From an uncultured Oscillospiraceae bacterium (lineage in GTDB: Bacteria; Bacillota; Clostridia; Oscillospirales; Oscillospiraceae), in assembly GCA_934573735.1 (NCBI GenBank), contig CAKTMC010000016.1, positions 1-44,850 of the forward strand: a DNA stretch of 44,850 bases. Direction: 5' to 3'. Below are positions 18,239 through 26,850 of this stretch, piece by piece. How positions within the stretch are numbered: position 1 is the first letter of the stretch; each line of letters starts with the position of its first letter. The position numbers and the translations under genes are program-made. The notes beneath the pieces are model-generated. The model was not told the DNA's origin and made no database searches. It was given only the letters and a program-made list of their open reading frames with translations.

Positions 18239-19338
18239 CAGCGTATCCTCCCGTTTTCCACAAAGAGCACCTTGCCGCCGGTGCGGCTGGATATGCCCTC
18301 GTCCTCGCAGCAGCTTATGAGCGTCTGCCCGCCGCCGATGCGGTTCAGAACAAACTTCTGCCGCTTTTCGTCAAGCTCCGACAACACATCGTCAAGCAGC
18401 AGTATCGGGTATTCCCCGGTCTCCGCGAGAAAAATCTCACGCTCGGCAAGCTTCATGGAAAGCGCCGCCGTTCTTGTCTGCCCCTGAGAGGCAAAGCTTC
18501 TTGCGCTGCGATTATTTATATATATTTCCAGATCGTCCTTATGCGCACCGGTAAGACACTGCCCGCTCTCAAGCTCCGCTCTCCGGTGGCTCTCCTGATG
18601 CTCGCAGATATCGTAATATATCTCCTTTGCACTTGCGTAGACGTTTTTCACGCTGCTGACGGTCTTATATTTTATCTCAAGCTCCTCGCCGCTGCCGGAA
18701 AACTCCGCGTGTATCGGTCGCGCCGCCTCGTCGAGTCTCGCTGCAAAGGCCGCGCGGTATCGAATAAGCTGCGCGGAGGCACGGCACATCGCGTCGGAAA
18801 AATCGTCCAGCGTGTCGAGCAGGCTGGGCTTTTCGTGCCAGTCCTTTAATATGCGGGATTTATTCTCGTACAGCTTATTGAAATCCGAAAGAAGCTCTGC
18901 ATATCGCGGGCGTATCTGGGCAATGGCGTTATCCATAAGGCGCCTTCTTACCGCCGCGCCGTCCTTTATCAAATTCAAATCATCCGGGCAAAACAGCACG
19001 GTATTCAGCGTTTCGGACAGCTCAGACGCGGTTTTCTTTACCCCGTTTACGCTGATTTTCTTTGCCGAGCCCGGCTGCATGATTATTCTTATCGTCTGCT
19101 CCCGGTCATGGCTTGTGACCTCGGCAAGCACTTCCGCCGAGGAATAACCGAAGCCCGTAAGCTCCCGGTCAAACCTCGTGCGAAAGCTCCTGCCGCAGGA
19201 GAGAAGATACACGGCCTCAAGCAGATTTGTCTTTCCCTGCGCGTTGCGGCCGGAAATAACGTTTGTCCCGCCCGAAAACTCGACCGTTTCCCATTCGTAA
19301 TTTCTAAAGCCGTTGAGCGCGATCTTATTGACCCGCAT
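18238..19338 (-). CDS. recF: DNA replication and repair protein RecF
   Basis: SMC-like ATPase that helps load RecA at gaps. Walker A GRNAQGKTN sits at residues 30-38, and the C-terminal part has the signature LAEREIFLAETGEYPILLLDDVLSELDEKRQ (ABC signature region and Walker B). The 366 aa length is normal. It sits 4 bp after the S4-domain gene in the classic dnaA-dnaN-yaaA-recF order. Confidence 0.97.
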   Translation of the reverse strand: MRVNKIALNGFRNYEWETVEFSGGTNVISGRNAQGKTNLLEAVYLLSCGRSFRTRFDRELTGFGYSSAEVLAEVTSHDREQTIRIIMQPGSAKKISVNGVKKTASELSETLNTVLFCPDDLNLIKDGAAVRRRLMDNAIAQIRPRYAELLSDFNKLYENKSRILKDWHEKPSLLDTLDDFSDAMCRASAQLIRYRAAFAARLDEAARPIHAEFSGSGEELEIKYKTVSSVKNVYASAKEIYYDICEHQESHRRAELESGQCLTGAHKDDLEIYINNRSARSFASQGQTRTAALSMKLAEREIFLAETGEYPILLLDDVLSELDEKRQKFVLNRIGGGQTLISCCEDEGISSRTGGKVLFVENGRIR

Positions 19339-19342
19339 GAGC

Positions 19343-19549
19343 TTATTCTATCTCAAAGCTGAAGCGGTCAAATTCGACAAGGTCGCCGGGACGCAGCTTT
19401 TTGCCGCGCATCGTACACACCTCGCCGTTGACCTTAACAAGTCCCTCGGCTATGACGGTCTTGGCCTCGCCGCCGGTGCCGACGGCCGCCGCGAACTTGA
19501 GCAGCGCGTCAAGCTTTATAAATTCTGTATTTATACTTATTTTTTCCAT
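19343..19549 (-). CDS. S4-domain RNA-binding protein (YaaA/RlbA type)
   Basis: 68-aa protein made almost entirely of an S4 fold: TEFIKLDALLKFAAAVGTGGEAK, then VKVNGEVCTMRGKKLRPGD. The same small gene lies between dnaN and recF in Bacillus (yaaA, also called rlbA), with a proposed link to ribosome assembly. Order and size make the assignment firm, but the molecular role is not settled. Confidence 0.92.
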   Translation of the reverse strand: MEKISINTEFIKLDALLKFAAAVGTGGEAKTVIAEGLVKVNGEVCTMRGKKLRPGDLVEFDRFSFEIE

Positions 19550-19572
19550 TTTTATCTCTTTTCAAAACTAAA

Positions 19573-20685
19573 TCATGCTCCGGCGTGCAGACGGACGGGG
19601 AGTATCATATAGGTAAAGCCCTCGCTGCCGTCGGCGGCTCTGATAACGCAGGGGGAGGAAGCAGTGTTCAGGCAGATTTTCAGCTTATCGGTAGCCGAGG
19701 CCTTGAGCGCGTCCATAAGATAGCGGTCGTTAAAGCCGATTTCAAGCCCGTCGCCGCTGCCCTCGCAGGAGCACACGTCCTCCGCCTTGCCTATCGGGGT
19801 GGCGCAGCTGCAATCTATGCTGCCGTCGCCGAATATCATGCGGACGGGGTTGCTGTTTTTCTCGCTGACTATGAGCGCGACACGGTCTATCGTGGACATC
19901 ATCTCGCTGCGCTCGACCTCGACCTCTATCTTGAAGTTGTCGGGGATTGATTTTCTGTAATTGAGGAACTCGCCCTCAAGACGGCGGGTGACTATAACCG
20001 TCTCGCCGATGGAGAAGGAGATGTGCTTTGCGCCGACTGCAACGGAGACTGCGTCCTCACTGTCAGTGCAGATGCGCTCTATATCCGAAAGCGCGGAGCC
20101 GGGAACGACGAAGCTGCAATTTTCAAGCTTTACGTTCTCAAGCCTTTCACAGCGCTTTGCCAGACGGTAGCCGTCAACGGAGACAAGCGTGAGCATATCG
20201 TCCTCAAGCTCAAAGAGAGTGCCGGTATATATCGGGCGCACGTCGCTGTCGGAGACTGCAAAAATCGTCTGATTTATCATGCTCTTGAGTATCTGCTGCG
20301 GGAGGGTAATGTTATTTAGCCCGTCAACCGTCGGCATTTCGGGGTAATCCTCGGCGCTGATGCCCATGAAGTTAAATTCGCTCTTGCCGCACTTGACGTT
20401 TACGTTATTGTTATGGTCAACGCTTATCGTGACTATGCCGTCGGGCAGGCGGCGTATCATCTCGCCGAAAAAGCGGGAGCCGACTACTATGCTGCCCTGC
20501 TCGGAGATATCGGCAGCTATATTGGTATAGATGCCCTTTCTAAGATCGTAGCCCGTGACCTTGAGGTCTATTCCTGCCTGAAGCAGCAGACCCTCAAGCG
20601 CGGGAATGGGGCTTTTGGAGGCAGTTGCGCGAGTTGCTATGGCGCAGGCGGACTGGAGAATGTATTTTTCACATGAGAACTTCAT
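19573..20685 (-). CDS. dnaN: DNA polymerase III beta subunit (sliding clamp)
   Basis: Ring-shaped processivity clamp, 370 aa, with three repeated clamp domains. It begins MKFSCEKYILQSACAIATRA and ends with the typical YMILPVRL strand. The ribosome-binding site GGAGGAAAG lies just before the ATG. It is the first gene after the dnaA-dnaN gap and has a candidate promoter there. Confidence 0.97.
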   Translation of the reverse strand: MKFSCEKYILQSACAIATRATASKSPIPALEGLLLQAGIDLKVTGYDLRKGIYTNIAADISEQGSIVVGSRFFGEMIRRLPDGIVTISVDHNNNVNVKCGKSEFNFMGISAEDYPEMPTVDGLNNITLPQQILKSMINQTIFAVSDSDVRPIYTGTLFELEDDMLTLVSVDGYRLAKRCERLENVKLENCSFVVPGSALSDIERICTDSEDAVSVAVGAKHISFSIGETVIVTRRLEGEFLNYRKSIPDNFKIEVEVERSEMMSTIDRVALIVSEKNSNPVRMIFGDGSIDCSCATPIGKAEDVCSCEGSGDGLEIGFNDRYLMDALKASATDKLKICLNTASSPCVIRAADGSEGFTYMILPVRLHAGA

Positions 20686-20927
20686 TTTCTTTCCTCCGTT
20701 AAAAATTTTTCTGTAAGGAATAAAGATAGGATAATATATTTGTTGTAGTTGTTGTAGGCAAAATTATTGTTGAAAAGTCGCTGAAGCCCTTGCGCTGCAA
20801 GGAAAAATGATGTTCAGAAAATTGTTGAGAATTTTCACGTTTTGAACATGGGCTGTGGAGTAATATTTTGTCCACAGGCTCGGTTTCAACCTTGAAGACA
20901 AAAATGTTGAAAACTCGGTGGGCTTTG
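20686..20927. other. Candidate oriC segment between dnaA and dnaN
   Basis: A 242-bp gene-free gap with three features. First, TTGTCCACA (20868-20876), one change from the DnaA box TTATCCACA, forms a 7-bp inverted repeat with CTGTGGA (20853-20859). Second, there are three co-oriented TGTTGARAA motifs at 20769, 20823 and 20905. Third, a perfect tandem repeat of TTGTTGTAG (20740-20757) lies next to AT-rich sequence and recalls DnaA-trio elements. No perfect consensus box is present. The assignment rests on position plus these motifs. Confidence 0.5.
20733..20761 (-). promoter_or_regulatory. Candidate dnaN promoter
   Basis: On the minus strand TTGCCT (20756-20761) is 17 bp from TATATT (20733-20738), about 48 bp before the dnaN ATG. 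The TTGTTGTAG tandem repeat lies in its spacer. Confidence 0.5.
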
Positions 20928-22238
20928 TTACTCCGAGGAGTTTATATTGGAGGTGATATCGCGCACTGTCGCCGCCATGCCGGAATCGGTCTTGAGAAGA
21001 TCCTCGACCTTGCGAATGGAGCTTAAAACCGTAGCATGATTTCGTCCCTCATACTGCGCGCCTATGTCCTTCAGAGAAAGATTTGTAAGCGAACGGATGA
21101 GGTACATGGACACCTGACGCGCCATCGCGGTATTCTTGGAGCGGTTTTGCCCGCGCAGATCCTCTTCCTTGAGAGAATAGTAACGCGCCGTTTCACGGAT
21201 TATTATCTCCGGCGTGGGGATATAGGTGCCTATGCGTATAACGTCCTTTATGGCGCGCTTTACGGAGTCTATGGTGATGACGTCGTTCAGTATTTCCTTA
21301 TAGGCCGTAAGACGCTTTATGACGCCCTCAAGCTGCCTGATGTTTGCCGTGATATTGGACGCTATGTATTCCACCGCATCGTCTGACAGCAGCAGACCGA
21401 GCTGCGCCGCCTTGTTGCGGATTATCGCCATGCGCGTTTCAAAGTCCGGCGGCTGTATATCCGCCATCAGTCCTCCCTCAAAGCGCGTATGCAGACGCTC
21501 ATCCAGAAGCGACATCTCCATCGGCGGACGGTCGGAGGTCATGACTATCTGGTGCCCCGCCTCATAGATGTTATTGAAGGTATGGAAGAACTCGTTCTGC
21601 GTCTGCTGCTTGCCGGCGATAAACTGGATATCGTCAACGAGGAAGAGGTCAACGTTGCGGTACTTCATGCGGAATTCCTCCGCCGTGCCGTCCTTTATCG
21701 CCTTTACAAGCTGTATCGTAAACTCATCGCCCTTGACGTAGGCTATCTTCTTCGCCGGGTCGCGGTCGTGTATCTCCTGACCTATGGACAAGAGCAGATG
21801 CGTTTTGCCGAGACCTGAGTTGCCGTATATGAAAAGAGGGTTATAGGTCTTGCCCGGATTCTGCGCTACGGCTATCGCCGCCGCGTGAGCAAATTTATTG
21901 GAGTTGCCGACGATGAAGCGGTCAAAGGTATAGCCCTCCATCTCGGGCAGGGAATTTTCCTCTTTTTTGACGCTGGTGTAATCATTTATTTCGTCTCCGG
22001 CGAGGACGAGTATATCAAAGTCGCAGGAGAAAAGGTCGGACAGGGCATTTTTTATCGTTTCTCCGAAGCGGGAGCAGATAATGCTGCGCTTAAAATCCGT
22101 AGTCGTGTGCAGTACAAGGCGGCAATCGTCGATCTCTATCGGCTCACAGTCGGAAAACCATGTTGTGATGGCGGTCGGGGTGAGCTGGGAGGACAGAATT
22201 CGCATGATTTCCTGCCAAATATCGTTGAGTGAGTTCAT
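20928..22238 (-). CDS. dnaA: Chromosomal replication initiator DnaA
   Basis: AAA+ initiator, 436 aa. Domain I starts MNSLNDIWQEI. Walker A GNSGLGKTH (139-147) and Walker B LFLVDDIQF are in domain III, and the domain IV helix-turn-helix ends in the signature EGRNHATV. Most DnaAs have GRDH here, so Asp is replaced by Asn400. The ATG at 22238 is chosen: GAGGT is 8-9 bp upstream and the product matches family N-termini, although the frame is open 69 bp further. A strong promoter lies about 40-70 bp upstream. Confidence 0.97.
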   Translation of the reverse strand: MNSLNDIWQEIMRILSSQLTPTAITTWFSDCEPIEIDDCRLVLHTTTDFKRSIICSRFGETIKNALSDLFSCDFDILVLAGDEINDYTSVKKEENSLPEMEGYTFDRFIVGNSNKFAHAAAIAVAQNPGKTYNPLFIYGNSGLGKTHLLLSIGQEIHDRDPAKKIAYVKGDEFTIQLVKAIKDGTAEEFRMKYRNVDLFLVDDIQFIAGKQQTQNEFFHTFNNIYEAGHQIVMTSDRPPMEMSLLDERLHTRFEGGLMADIQPPDFETRMAIIRNKAAQLGLLLSDDAVEYIASNITANIRQLEGVIKRLTAYKEILNDVITIDSVKRAIKDVIRIGTYIPTPEIIIRETARYYSLKEEDLRGQNRSKNTAMARQVSMYLIRSLTNLSLKDIGAQYEGRNHATVLSSIRKVEDLLKTDSGMAATVRDITSNINSSE

Positions 22239-22278
22239 ATTTACATACCTCGCCGATTGTATATCTTCTAACTTATAT

Positions 22279-22307
22279 ATTATATCAAATATCATGCACC
22301 GATGCAA
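22279..22307 (-). promoter_or_regulatory. dnaA promoter
   Basis: On the minus strand TTGCAT (22302-22307) is 17 bp from a perfect TATAAT (22279-22284). The expected RNA start leaves a leader of about 35 nt to the ATG at 22238. No DnaA-box consensus is seen in this promoter. Confidence 0.75.
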
Positions 22308-22330
22308 GCTAAATTACATGATATAAATAT

Positions 22331-22377
22331 AAATAAGAAAGACTGTCGGATATTAAGTCTGACAGTCTTTCTTATTT
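22331..22377 (-). terminator. Terminator after serS
   Basis: 17-bp perfect inverted repeat (22331-22347 with 22361-22377). On the minus strand it is followed by ATATTTATATC. It separates the par-serS transcript from the dnaA promoter. Confidence 0.75.
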
Positions 22378-22419
22378 GTGCTTTTTGATAATTATATAAT
22401 TACAAATACTGGAATATAC

Positions 22420-23724
22420 TTATTTCTTCGGGACTAGTATCTCGATTCCGCCCATGTAGGGTCTCAGTACCTCGGGTATGGTCACGCTGCCGTCGGCCTG
22501 GAGGTGATTTTCAAGAAATGCGATGAGCATACGCGGGGGAGCTACGACGGTATTATTCAGGGTGTGCGGCAGATACATCTTGCCGTCTGCGCCCTTTACG
22601 CGCATTTTCAGGCGGCGTGCCTGCGCGTCACCGAGGTTAGAGCAGGAGCAGACCTCAAAATACTTCTTCTGGCGCGGGGACCATGCCTCTATATCGCAGG
22701 ACTTGACCTTGAGGTCGGCGAGGTCGCCGGAGCAGCACTCAAGCTGGCGCACGGGAATTTCCATGCTGCGGAAGAGCTCGACCGAGTAGCGCCACATCTT
22801 TTCGTACCAGTCCATGGAGTCCTCGGGCTTGCAGACGACTATCATCTCCTGCTTTTCAAACTGATGGATACGATATACGCCGCGCTCCTCGATGCCGTGC
22901 GCGCCCTTTTCCTTGCGGAAGCAGGGAGAATAGCTGGTGAGGGTCTGTGGGAGACTGTCCTCGGGGATGATCTGGTCGATGAATTTACCTATCATGGAGT
23001 GCTCGGAGGTGCCGATGAGGTAAAGATCCTCGCCCTCGATTTTATACATCATCGCGTCCATATCGGTCTGGCTCATAACGCCCTCAACGACGTTGCCGTG
23101 TATCATAAAGGGCGGGATGCAGTATATAAAGCCCTTATTTATCATGAAGTCGCGGGCATATGCCAAAACCGCGGAGTGAAGACGCGCGATATCGCCCATG
23201 AGATAATAAAATCCGTTGCCGGAGACGCGGCCGGCGGCATCCATATCCACGCCGTTGAAGCTCTCCATTATCTCTGTATGATAGGGTATGTCAAATTCGG
23301 GGATAACAGGCTCGCCGAAGCGCTCGACCTCGACGTTATGGCTGTCATCGGGACCGATGGGGACGCTCGGGTCGATTATGTTCGGGATATTCATCATTAT
23401 CTCGTGAATTCTTGCGCCGTACTGCTCCTCAAGCGACTCAAGCTCTGCGAGTCTGTCGGCGTTTGCCTTGACCTGAGCCTTGATTTTTTCCGCTTCCTCA
23501 AGCTTGGAGGGATCCTTCTTTGCCTGACCCATGAGCATACCAATCTGCTTGGAGAGGGTATTTCTGCTGGCGCGCAGCTCGCTTGCCTCGGTTATTGCGG
23601 CGCGGTTTTTGCCGTCAAGCTCCAAAAGCTCATCGACGAGGGGCAGCTTTGCATCCTGAAACTTCTTTTTAATATTCTCGCGGACGATTTCCGGGTTTTC
23701 TCTGACAAATTTTATATCGAGCAT
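22420..23724 (-). CDS. serS: Seryl-tRNA synthetase
   Basis: Class II synthetase, 434 aa. An N-terminal coiled-coil tRNA-binding arm (about residues 25-105) precedes the catalytic core with motif 2 FRKEKGAHGIEERGVYRIHQFEKQE and motif 3 near NNTVVAPPRMLIAFLENH. It lies 16 bp after parB with no T-box-like leader, so it is probably read with parA-parB. Its place between parB and dnaA is uncommon compared with Bacillus. Confidence 0.97.
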   Translation of the reverse strand: MLDIKFVRENPEIVRENIKKKFQDAKLPLVDELLELDGKNRAAITEASELRASRNTLSKQIGMLMGQAKKDPSKLEEAEKIKAQVKANADRLAELESLEEQYGARIHEIMMNIPNIIDPSVPIGPDDSHNVEVERFGEPVIPEFDIPYHTEIMESFNGVDMDAAGRVSGNGFYYLMGDIARLHSAVLAYARDFMINKGFIYCIPPFMIHGNVVEGVMSQTDMDAMMYKIEGEDLYLIGTSEHSMIGKFIDQIIPEDSLPQTLTSYSPCFRKEKGAHGIEERGVYRIHQFEKQEMIVVCKPEDSMDWYEKMWRYSVELFRSMEIPVRQLECCSGDLADLKVKSCDIEAWSPRQKKYFEVCSCSNLGDAQARRLKMRVKGADGKMYLPHTLNNTVVAPPRMLIAFLENHLQADGSVTIPEVLRPYMGGIEILVPKK

Positions 23725-23740
23725 TTTATTCTTCTCCCTT

Positions 23741-24604
23741 TTAGTTTAGCTTTAACAGTGTATCTATCAGCGCTTCCCTGTCGTCCGCGTTGTAGAATAC
23801 TATCTCTATTTTGCCTGTGCCCTTACCTTCTATCAATCTTACCTTGCGTCCGAGCTTTCTCGAAAGCATTTCTGAGACCTCGGCTGCATAATCTACGCTG
23901 ATTTCATCGGTTTTTGTGGGGCTTATGCGCGGTTTTTTATTTATTCTGCCCGCAAGCTGCTCCGCCTTGCGCACGGAATAGCCCTTGCTGACTATCTCTC
24001 TTGCTGCCTCAAGCTGCTGCGCCGAGTCATTTACGGTAAGTATCGCTCTCGCGTGACCTGCTGACAGCTGTCCCTTCTCGACCATCTCCATGACCGCCGG
24101 GGACAGCAGCAGAAGTCGCATTGAATTTGTTATCGCTGGACGCGAGCGGCCGACGCTGCGCGCCGCCTCCTCCTGCGTCAGACCGTATTCCTCAATAAGC
24201 AGCTTATAGCCCTTTGCCTCTTCAATCGGGTTTAAATCCTCGCGCTGTAGGTTTTCTACCAGAGCAAGCTCCGCCGTGCGCCTGTCGTCGGCCTCTATCA
24301 CTCTGACGGGCACCTCAGTAAGCCCCGCCATACGCGATGCGCGCCAGCGGCGCTCACCCGCGATTATCTGATAATAGCCGCTTTCAAGCTTGCGGACGGT
24401 TATCGGCTGAATTAAGCCGTACTGTCTTATGGAATCTGCCAAGTCCTCGAGCGCCTGCTGGTCAAAATATTCTCGCGGCTGCTCAATACGCGGCTCGATT
24501 TTTGCTATCGGCAGGCTGAACTGCTCCGCCTCATCGTCATATTCATCGGCGCCGAAGAGAACTCCGAGGCCGGTTCCCAGACCCTTTTTTTCCTTTGCTG
24601 CCAT
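23741..24604 (-). CDS. parB: Chromosome partitioning protein ParB (Spo0J)
   Basis: CTP-dependent DNA clamp that loads at parS and spreads to organise the origin. The ParB/Srx domain has the CTP-site motif GERRWRAS and the ENLQREDLNPIEEA helix. The central helix-turn-helix is near TQEEAARSVGRSRPAITNSMRL, and the C-terminal dimerisation end is KIEIVFYNADDREALIDTLLKL. At 287 aa it is normal. It follows parA after 9 bp. Confidence 0.97.
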   Translation of the reverse strand: MAAKEKKGLGTGLGVLFGADEYDDEAEQFSLPIAKIEPRIEQPREYFDQQALEDLADSIRQYGLIQPITVRKLESGYYQIIAGERRWRASRMAGLTEVPVRVIEADDRRTAELALVENLQREDLNPIEEAKGYKLLIEEYGLTQEEAARSVGRSRPAITNSMRLLLLSPAVMEMVEKGQLSAGHARAILTVNDSAQQLEAAREIVSKGYSVRKAEQLAGRINKKPRISPTKTDEISVDYAAEVSEMLSRKLGRKVRLIEGKGTGKIEIVFYNADDREALIDTLLKLN

Positions 24605-24613
24605 GTCCCCTCC

Positions 24614-25378
24614 TTAGTTTTTCGCGCCGCTTTTGGCGTCAAATTCCTCTGCCAGAGCCATATACGCCTTACTGCCCTTGTTGTACTTCTCGTATGCCAC
24701 GCCCGGAACGCCGTGACTCGGCGCTTCTGAGAGTCTTATACTGCGCGGAATGACCGTGTCGTAGACCTTGTTGCCGAGATACTTTCTCAGTTCGTTTGCG
24801 ACCTGCGTGGTCAAATTCATGCGTGCATCGTACATGGTTAAGACTATGCCCTCTATTTCAAGGCGCTTGTTCAGGCGCTTTTTGCACATTTTTATGCTTG
24901 TCATCAGGTCCGCTATGCCCTCAAGTGCGTAGTACTCGCACTGCATCGGGATAAGCACGCTGTCTGCTGCGACGAGTGCATTTATCGTCAGCAGCTCGAG
25001 CGAGGGTGGGCAGTCGATGAAGATATAGTCATAGTCCGTGTAGAGCGGCAGCAGCGCATTTTTCAGGACAAACTCGCGCTTGTCCGTGCCGATAAGCTCA
25101 ACCGACGCGGCGGCAAGCTCCTTGCCGGTCGGTATCACGTCACCGTAGTCCGTGTGCTTGATACAGTCCTCGGCTGAAACGGTGTTTATTAGAATATCGT
25201 ATGTATTCGGACGGCTTGACTTTGCAACTCCCATTCCGGAGCTTGCGTTGCCCTGCGGGTCGCAGTCTACAAGTAAAACGCGCTTGCCCGCCATGTGCAG
25301 TGCTGCACATAGGTTTACGCAGCTTGTCGTTTTGCCTACGCCGCCCTTCTGGTTTGCAACAGCTATTATCTTTGCCAA
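24614..25378 (-). CDS. parA: Chromosome partitioning ATPase ParA (Soj)
   Basis: Walker-type ATPase working with ParB in origin segregation and initiation control. Deviant Walker A KGGVGKTT begins near residue 11; DCDPQGN and FIDCPPSLELLTINA follow. The TTG at 25378 is taken as the start, giving 254 aa: GAGGTGA lies 5 bp upstream and the product begins at the conserved MAKIIAVANQKGG position. The frame is open up to 25489, but that extension runs through both parS sites and encodes nothing family-like. Confidence 0.95.
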   Translation of the reverse strand: MAKIIAVANQKGGVGKTTSCVNLCAALHMAGKRVLLVDCDPQGNASSGMGVAKSSRPNTYDILINTVSAEDCIKHTDYGDVIPTGKELAAASVELIGTDKREFVLKNALLPLYTDYDYIFIDCPPSLELLTINALVAADSVLIPMQCEYYALEGIADLMTSIKMCKKRLNKRLEIEGIVLTMYDARMNLTTQVANELRKYLGNKVYDTVIPRSIRLSEAPSHGVPGVAYEKYNKGSKAYMALAEEFDAKSGAKN

Positions 25379-25438
25379 GTTCTCACCTCTTGCTTTGTTT
25401 GCTGACTGCATTATATCAGCAGAGGGAGCATAATGCAA

Positions 25439-25454
25439 TGTTTCACATGAAACA
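25439..25454. promoter_or_regulatory. parS site 1 (one mismatch)
   Basis: TGTTTCACATGAAACA differs from the bacterial parS consensus TGTTTCACGTGAAACA at one central base. It lies about 60 bp upstream of the parA start. Confidence 0.9.
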
Positions 25455-25472
25455 TTTTGATTTTTTCTCGGA

Positions 25473-25488
25473 TGTTTCACGTGAAACA
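25473..25488. promoter_or_regulatory. parS site 2 (perfect)
   Basis: TGTTTCACGTGAAACA is an exact match to consensus parS. It lies 18 bp from site 1, between the gpr stop and parA, and is the ParB loading centre near the origin. Confidence 0.97.
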
Positions 25489-25492
25489 ATTA

Positions 25493-26344
25493 CTAAGCTA
25501 CTAGCATATCAACGTCGGCGACGGTCAAGCCATCATGGAGCGCAAGGTTAATACCATAGGCAATAAGCCGCGCGGCGCGGCGGACGGCGGAGTCAATACT
25601 GCGGGGCGTTACGAACATACCGGCAAGAGCCTCGTCTCCGGCGAGTGAAGCGGCGTCTATGACCGTTGGGACGCCGACGGCGGCAACGGGTATGCCGAGA
25701 GTATCATAGCTAAGCGGCTCACGGTTGTTGCCGACGCCGGAGCCGGGTGCTATGCCGCTACTGCAAAGCTGAATACTGCGGCACAGGCGCGAGACATCGG
25801 CGCCGGCAAGAGCATCGACAACAATAAGGCAGTCGGGGCGGAAATCATGCAGCAAACTTTTAATAATTGCGGCACTCTCAATGCCGGTCGTGCCCAAAAC
25901 TCCTGTACGGCAAAGCGCGGTCGAGCAGAACGACTCAAAACCGGGGCTTGATTTCAAATGCCGGGTGACAAGGGTATAGGCAGCGGTGAGGCTTCCGAGA
26001 GCATCGGGAGTAATATCGGGATTGCCGAGGGCTGCAATAAGCGCGGAATTGATTTCGGAGGGCAGACAGCGCCGCAGAAGCTCTGCGACAGCCTTGGCCG
26101 CTCCGGGGAAATTATCGCCGCCGCGATCCATGATAGACGGAAGCTCAAGAGTGTAGTATTTTCCGATGGGCTTTGAGAGCGCCTTAGCGCCGATATTATT
26201 AAGAATTTGAACGGCACTGACCGAAAAGCCGTAAAGCATTTCATTCTGCGCCGATACGCCCTGAAGCTCGGTAAGCTCTGGGGCTTTTGCAAGCGCAATG
26301 CGATGAGCCTCGCTTGCAAGGTCAGTCCTTACATTTATTGACAT
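25493..26344 (-). CDS. gpr: Spore protease GPR
   Basis: Degrades the small acid-soluble DNA-binding proteins at germination, in the spore core. Family marks are the N-terminal NVRTDLASEA, TPDALG and VDALA (regions of the two catalytic Asp residues), and PGSGVGNNREPLSYDTLGIPV. The ATG at 26344 is preferred over the one at 26362, because AAAGGAG lies 6 bp before it, giving 283 aa. This is shorter than the roughly 370 aa Bacillus enzyme at both ends, so the activation propeptide is short or absent. Expression is expected in the forespore. Confidence 0.95.
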   Translation of the reverse strand: MSINVRTDLASEAHRIALAKAPELTELQGVSAQNEMLYGFSVSAVQILNNIGAKALSKPIGKYYTLELPSIMDRGGDNFPGAAKAVAELLRRCLPSEINSALIAALGNPDITPDALGSLTAAYTLVTRHLKSSPGFESFCSTALCRTGVLGTTGIESAAIIKSLLHDFRPDCLIVVDALAGADVSRLCRSIQLCSSGIAPGSGVGNNREPLSYDTLGIPVAAVGVPTVIDAASLAGDEALAGMFVTPRSIDSAVRRAARLIAYGINLALHDGLTVADVDMLVA

Positions 26345-26370
26345 AGCATACTCCTTTGACAATCAATATG

Positions 26371-26377
26371 TAGTATA
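26371..26377 (-). promoter_or_regulatory. Candidate sigma-G-like -10 element of gpr
   Basis: On the minus strand TATACTA (as TATACTACA, 26369-26377) lies about 27 bp before the gpr ATG. It resembles the sigma-G -10 CATACTA and matches the element upstream of gerKA. No convincing -35 is seen. Confidence 0.35.
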
Positions 26378-26442
26378 TTTTCCCCGGCTTTTGAGGTATA
26401 AATAACAAGAGAAAAAAATATTTGTTTTTTTGTAAAAAGTAC

Positions 26443-26471
26443 TTGATTTTCAATAAGTTCTTTGCTATAAT
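26443..26471 (+). promoter_or_regulatory. rpsT promoter
   Basis: TTGATT (26443-26448), 17-bp spacer, TATAAT (26466-26471). It lies 55 bp upstream of the rpsT start and points away from gpr. Confidence 0.85.
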
Positions 26472-26526
26472 CAATAAACGCGAGTCATGTTGACTCAATT
26501 TTATAGGAGGAGGTGGCGATCGAAAC

Positions 26527-26790
26527 ATGGCCAACATTAAATCTTCTGCCAAGAGGGACGAGAAGTCCAAGGAGCTCAGAGCAAAGAACCGCGCTGAGAA
26601 GACCGAACTCAAGACCATGATTAAAAAGTTTGACGCAGCCGTTGCCGATGGCAACCGCGATGCAGCCGTCAGTGCCTATAAAGTTGCCGTTAAGACTGTT
26701 GACCGCGCGGCCGGTAAGGGTCTGCTGCATAAGAAGAATGCGGCACACAAGAAGTCCGCGATGGATCTCAAGCTCAACGCTATGGAGTAA
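26527..26790 (+). CDS. rpsT: 30S ribosomal protein S20
   Basis: 87-aa, very basic helical protein of the small ribosomal subunit. It opens MANIKSSAKRDEKSKELRAKNRAEKT and has the C-terminal KNAAHKKSAMDLKLNAME. AGGAGGAGGTG is the ribosome-binding site. It is divergent from gpr, a neighbourhood also seen in Bacillus, and has its own promoter and terminator. Confidence 0.97.
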   Translation: MANIKSSAKRDEKSKELRAKNRAEKTELKTMIKKFDAAVADGNRDAAVSAYKVAVKTVDRAAGKGLLHKKNAAHKKSAMDLKLNAME

Positions 26791-26807
26791 AGCATTAAAC
26801 GAAATTA

Positions 26808-26835
26808 AGACACGGCTTAGGCTGTGTCTTTTTTT
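26808..26835 (+). terminator. rpsT terminator
   Basis: 9-bp stem (AGACACGGC with GCTGTGTCT, one G-U pair) around TTAG, followed by a run of seven T residues. A classic intrinsic terminator. Confidence 0.9.
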
Positions 26836-26850
26836 CATGCACAAATTAAG

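Noticed and set aside
25379..25489. N-terminal extension of ParA beginning at 25489
   Set aside because: It translates the two parS sites and gives no family sequence. The TTG at 25378 has a proper ribosome-binding site and yields a normal ParA.
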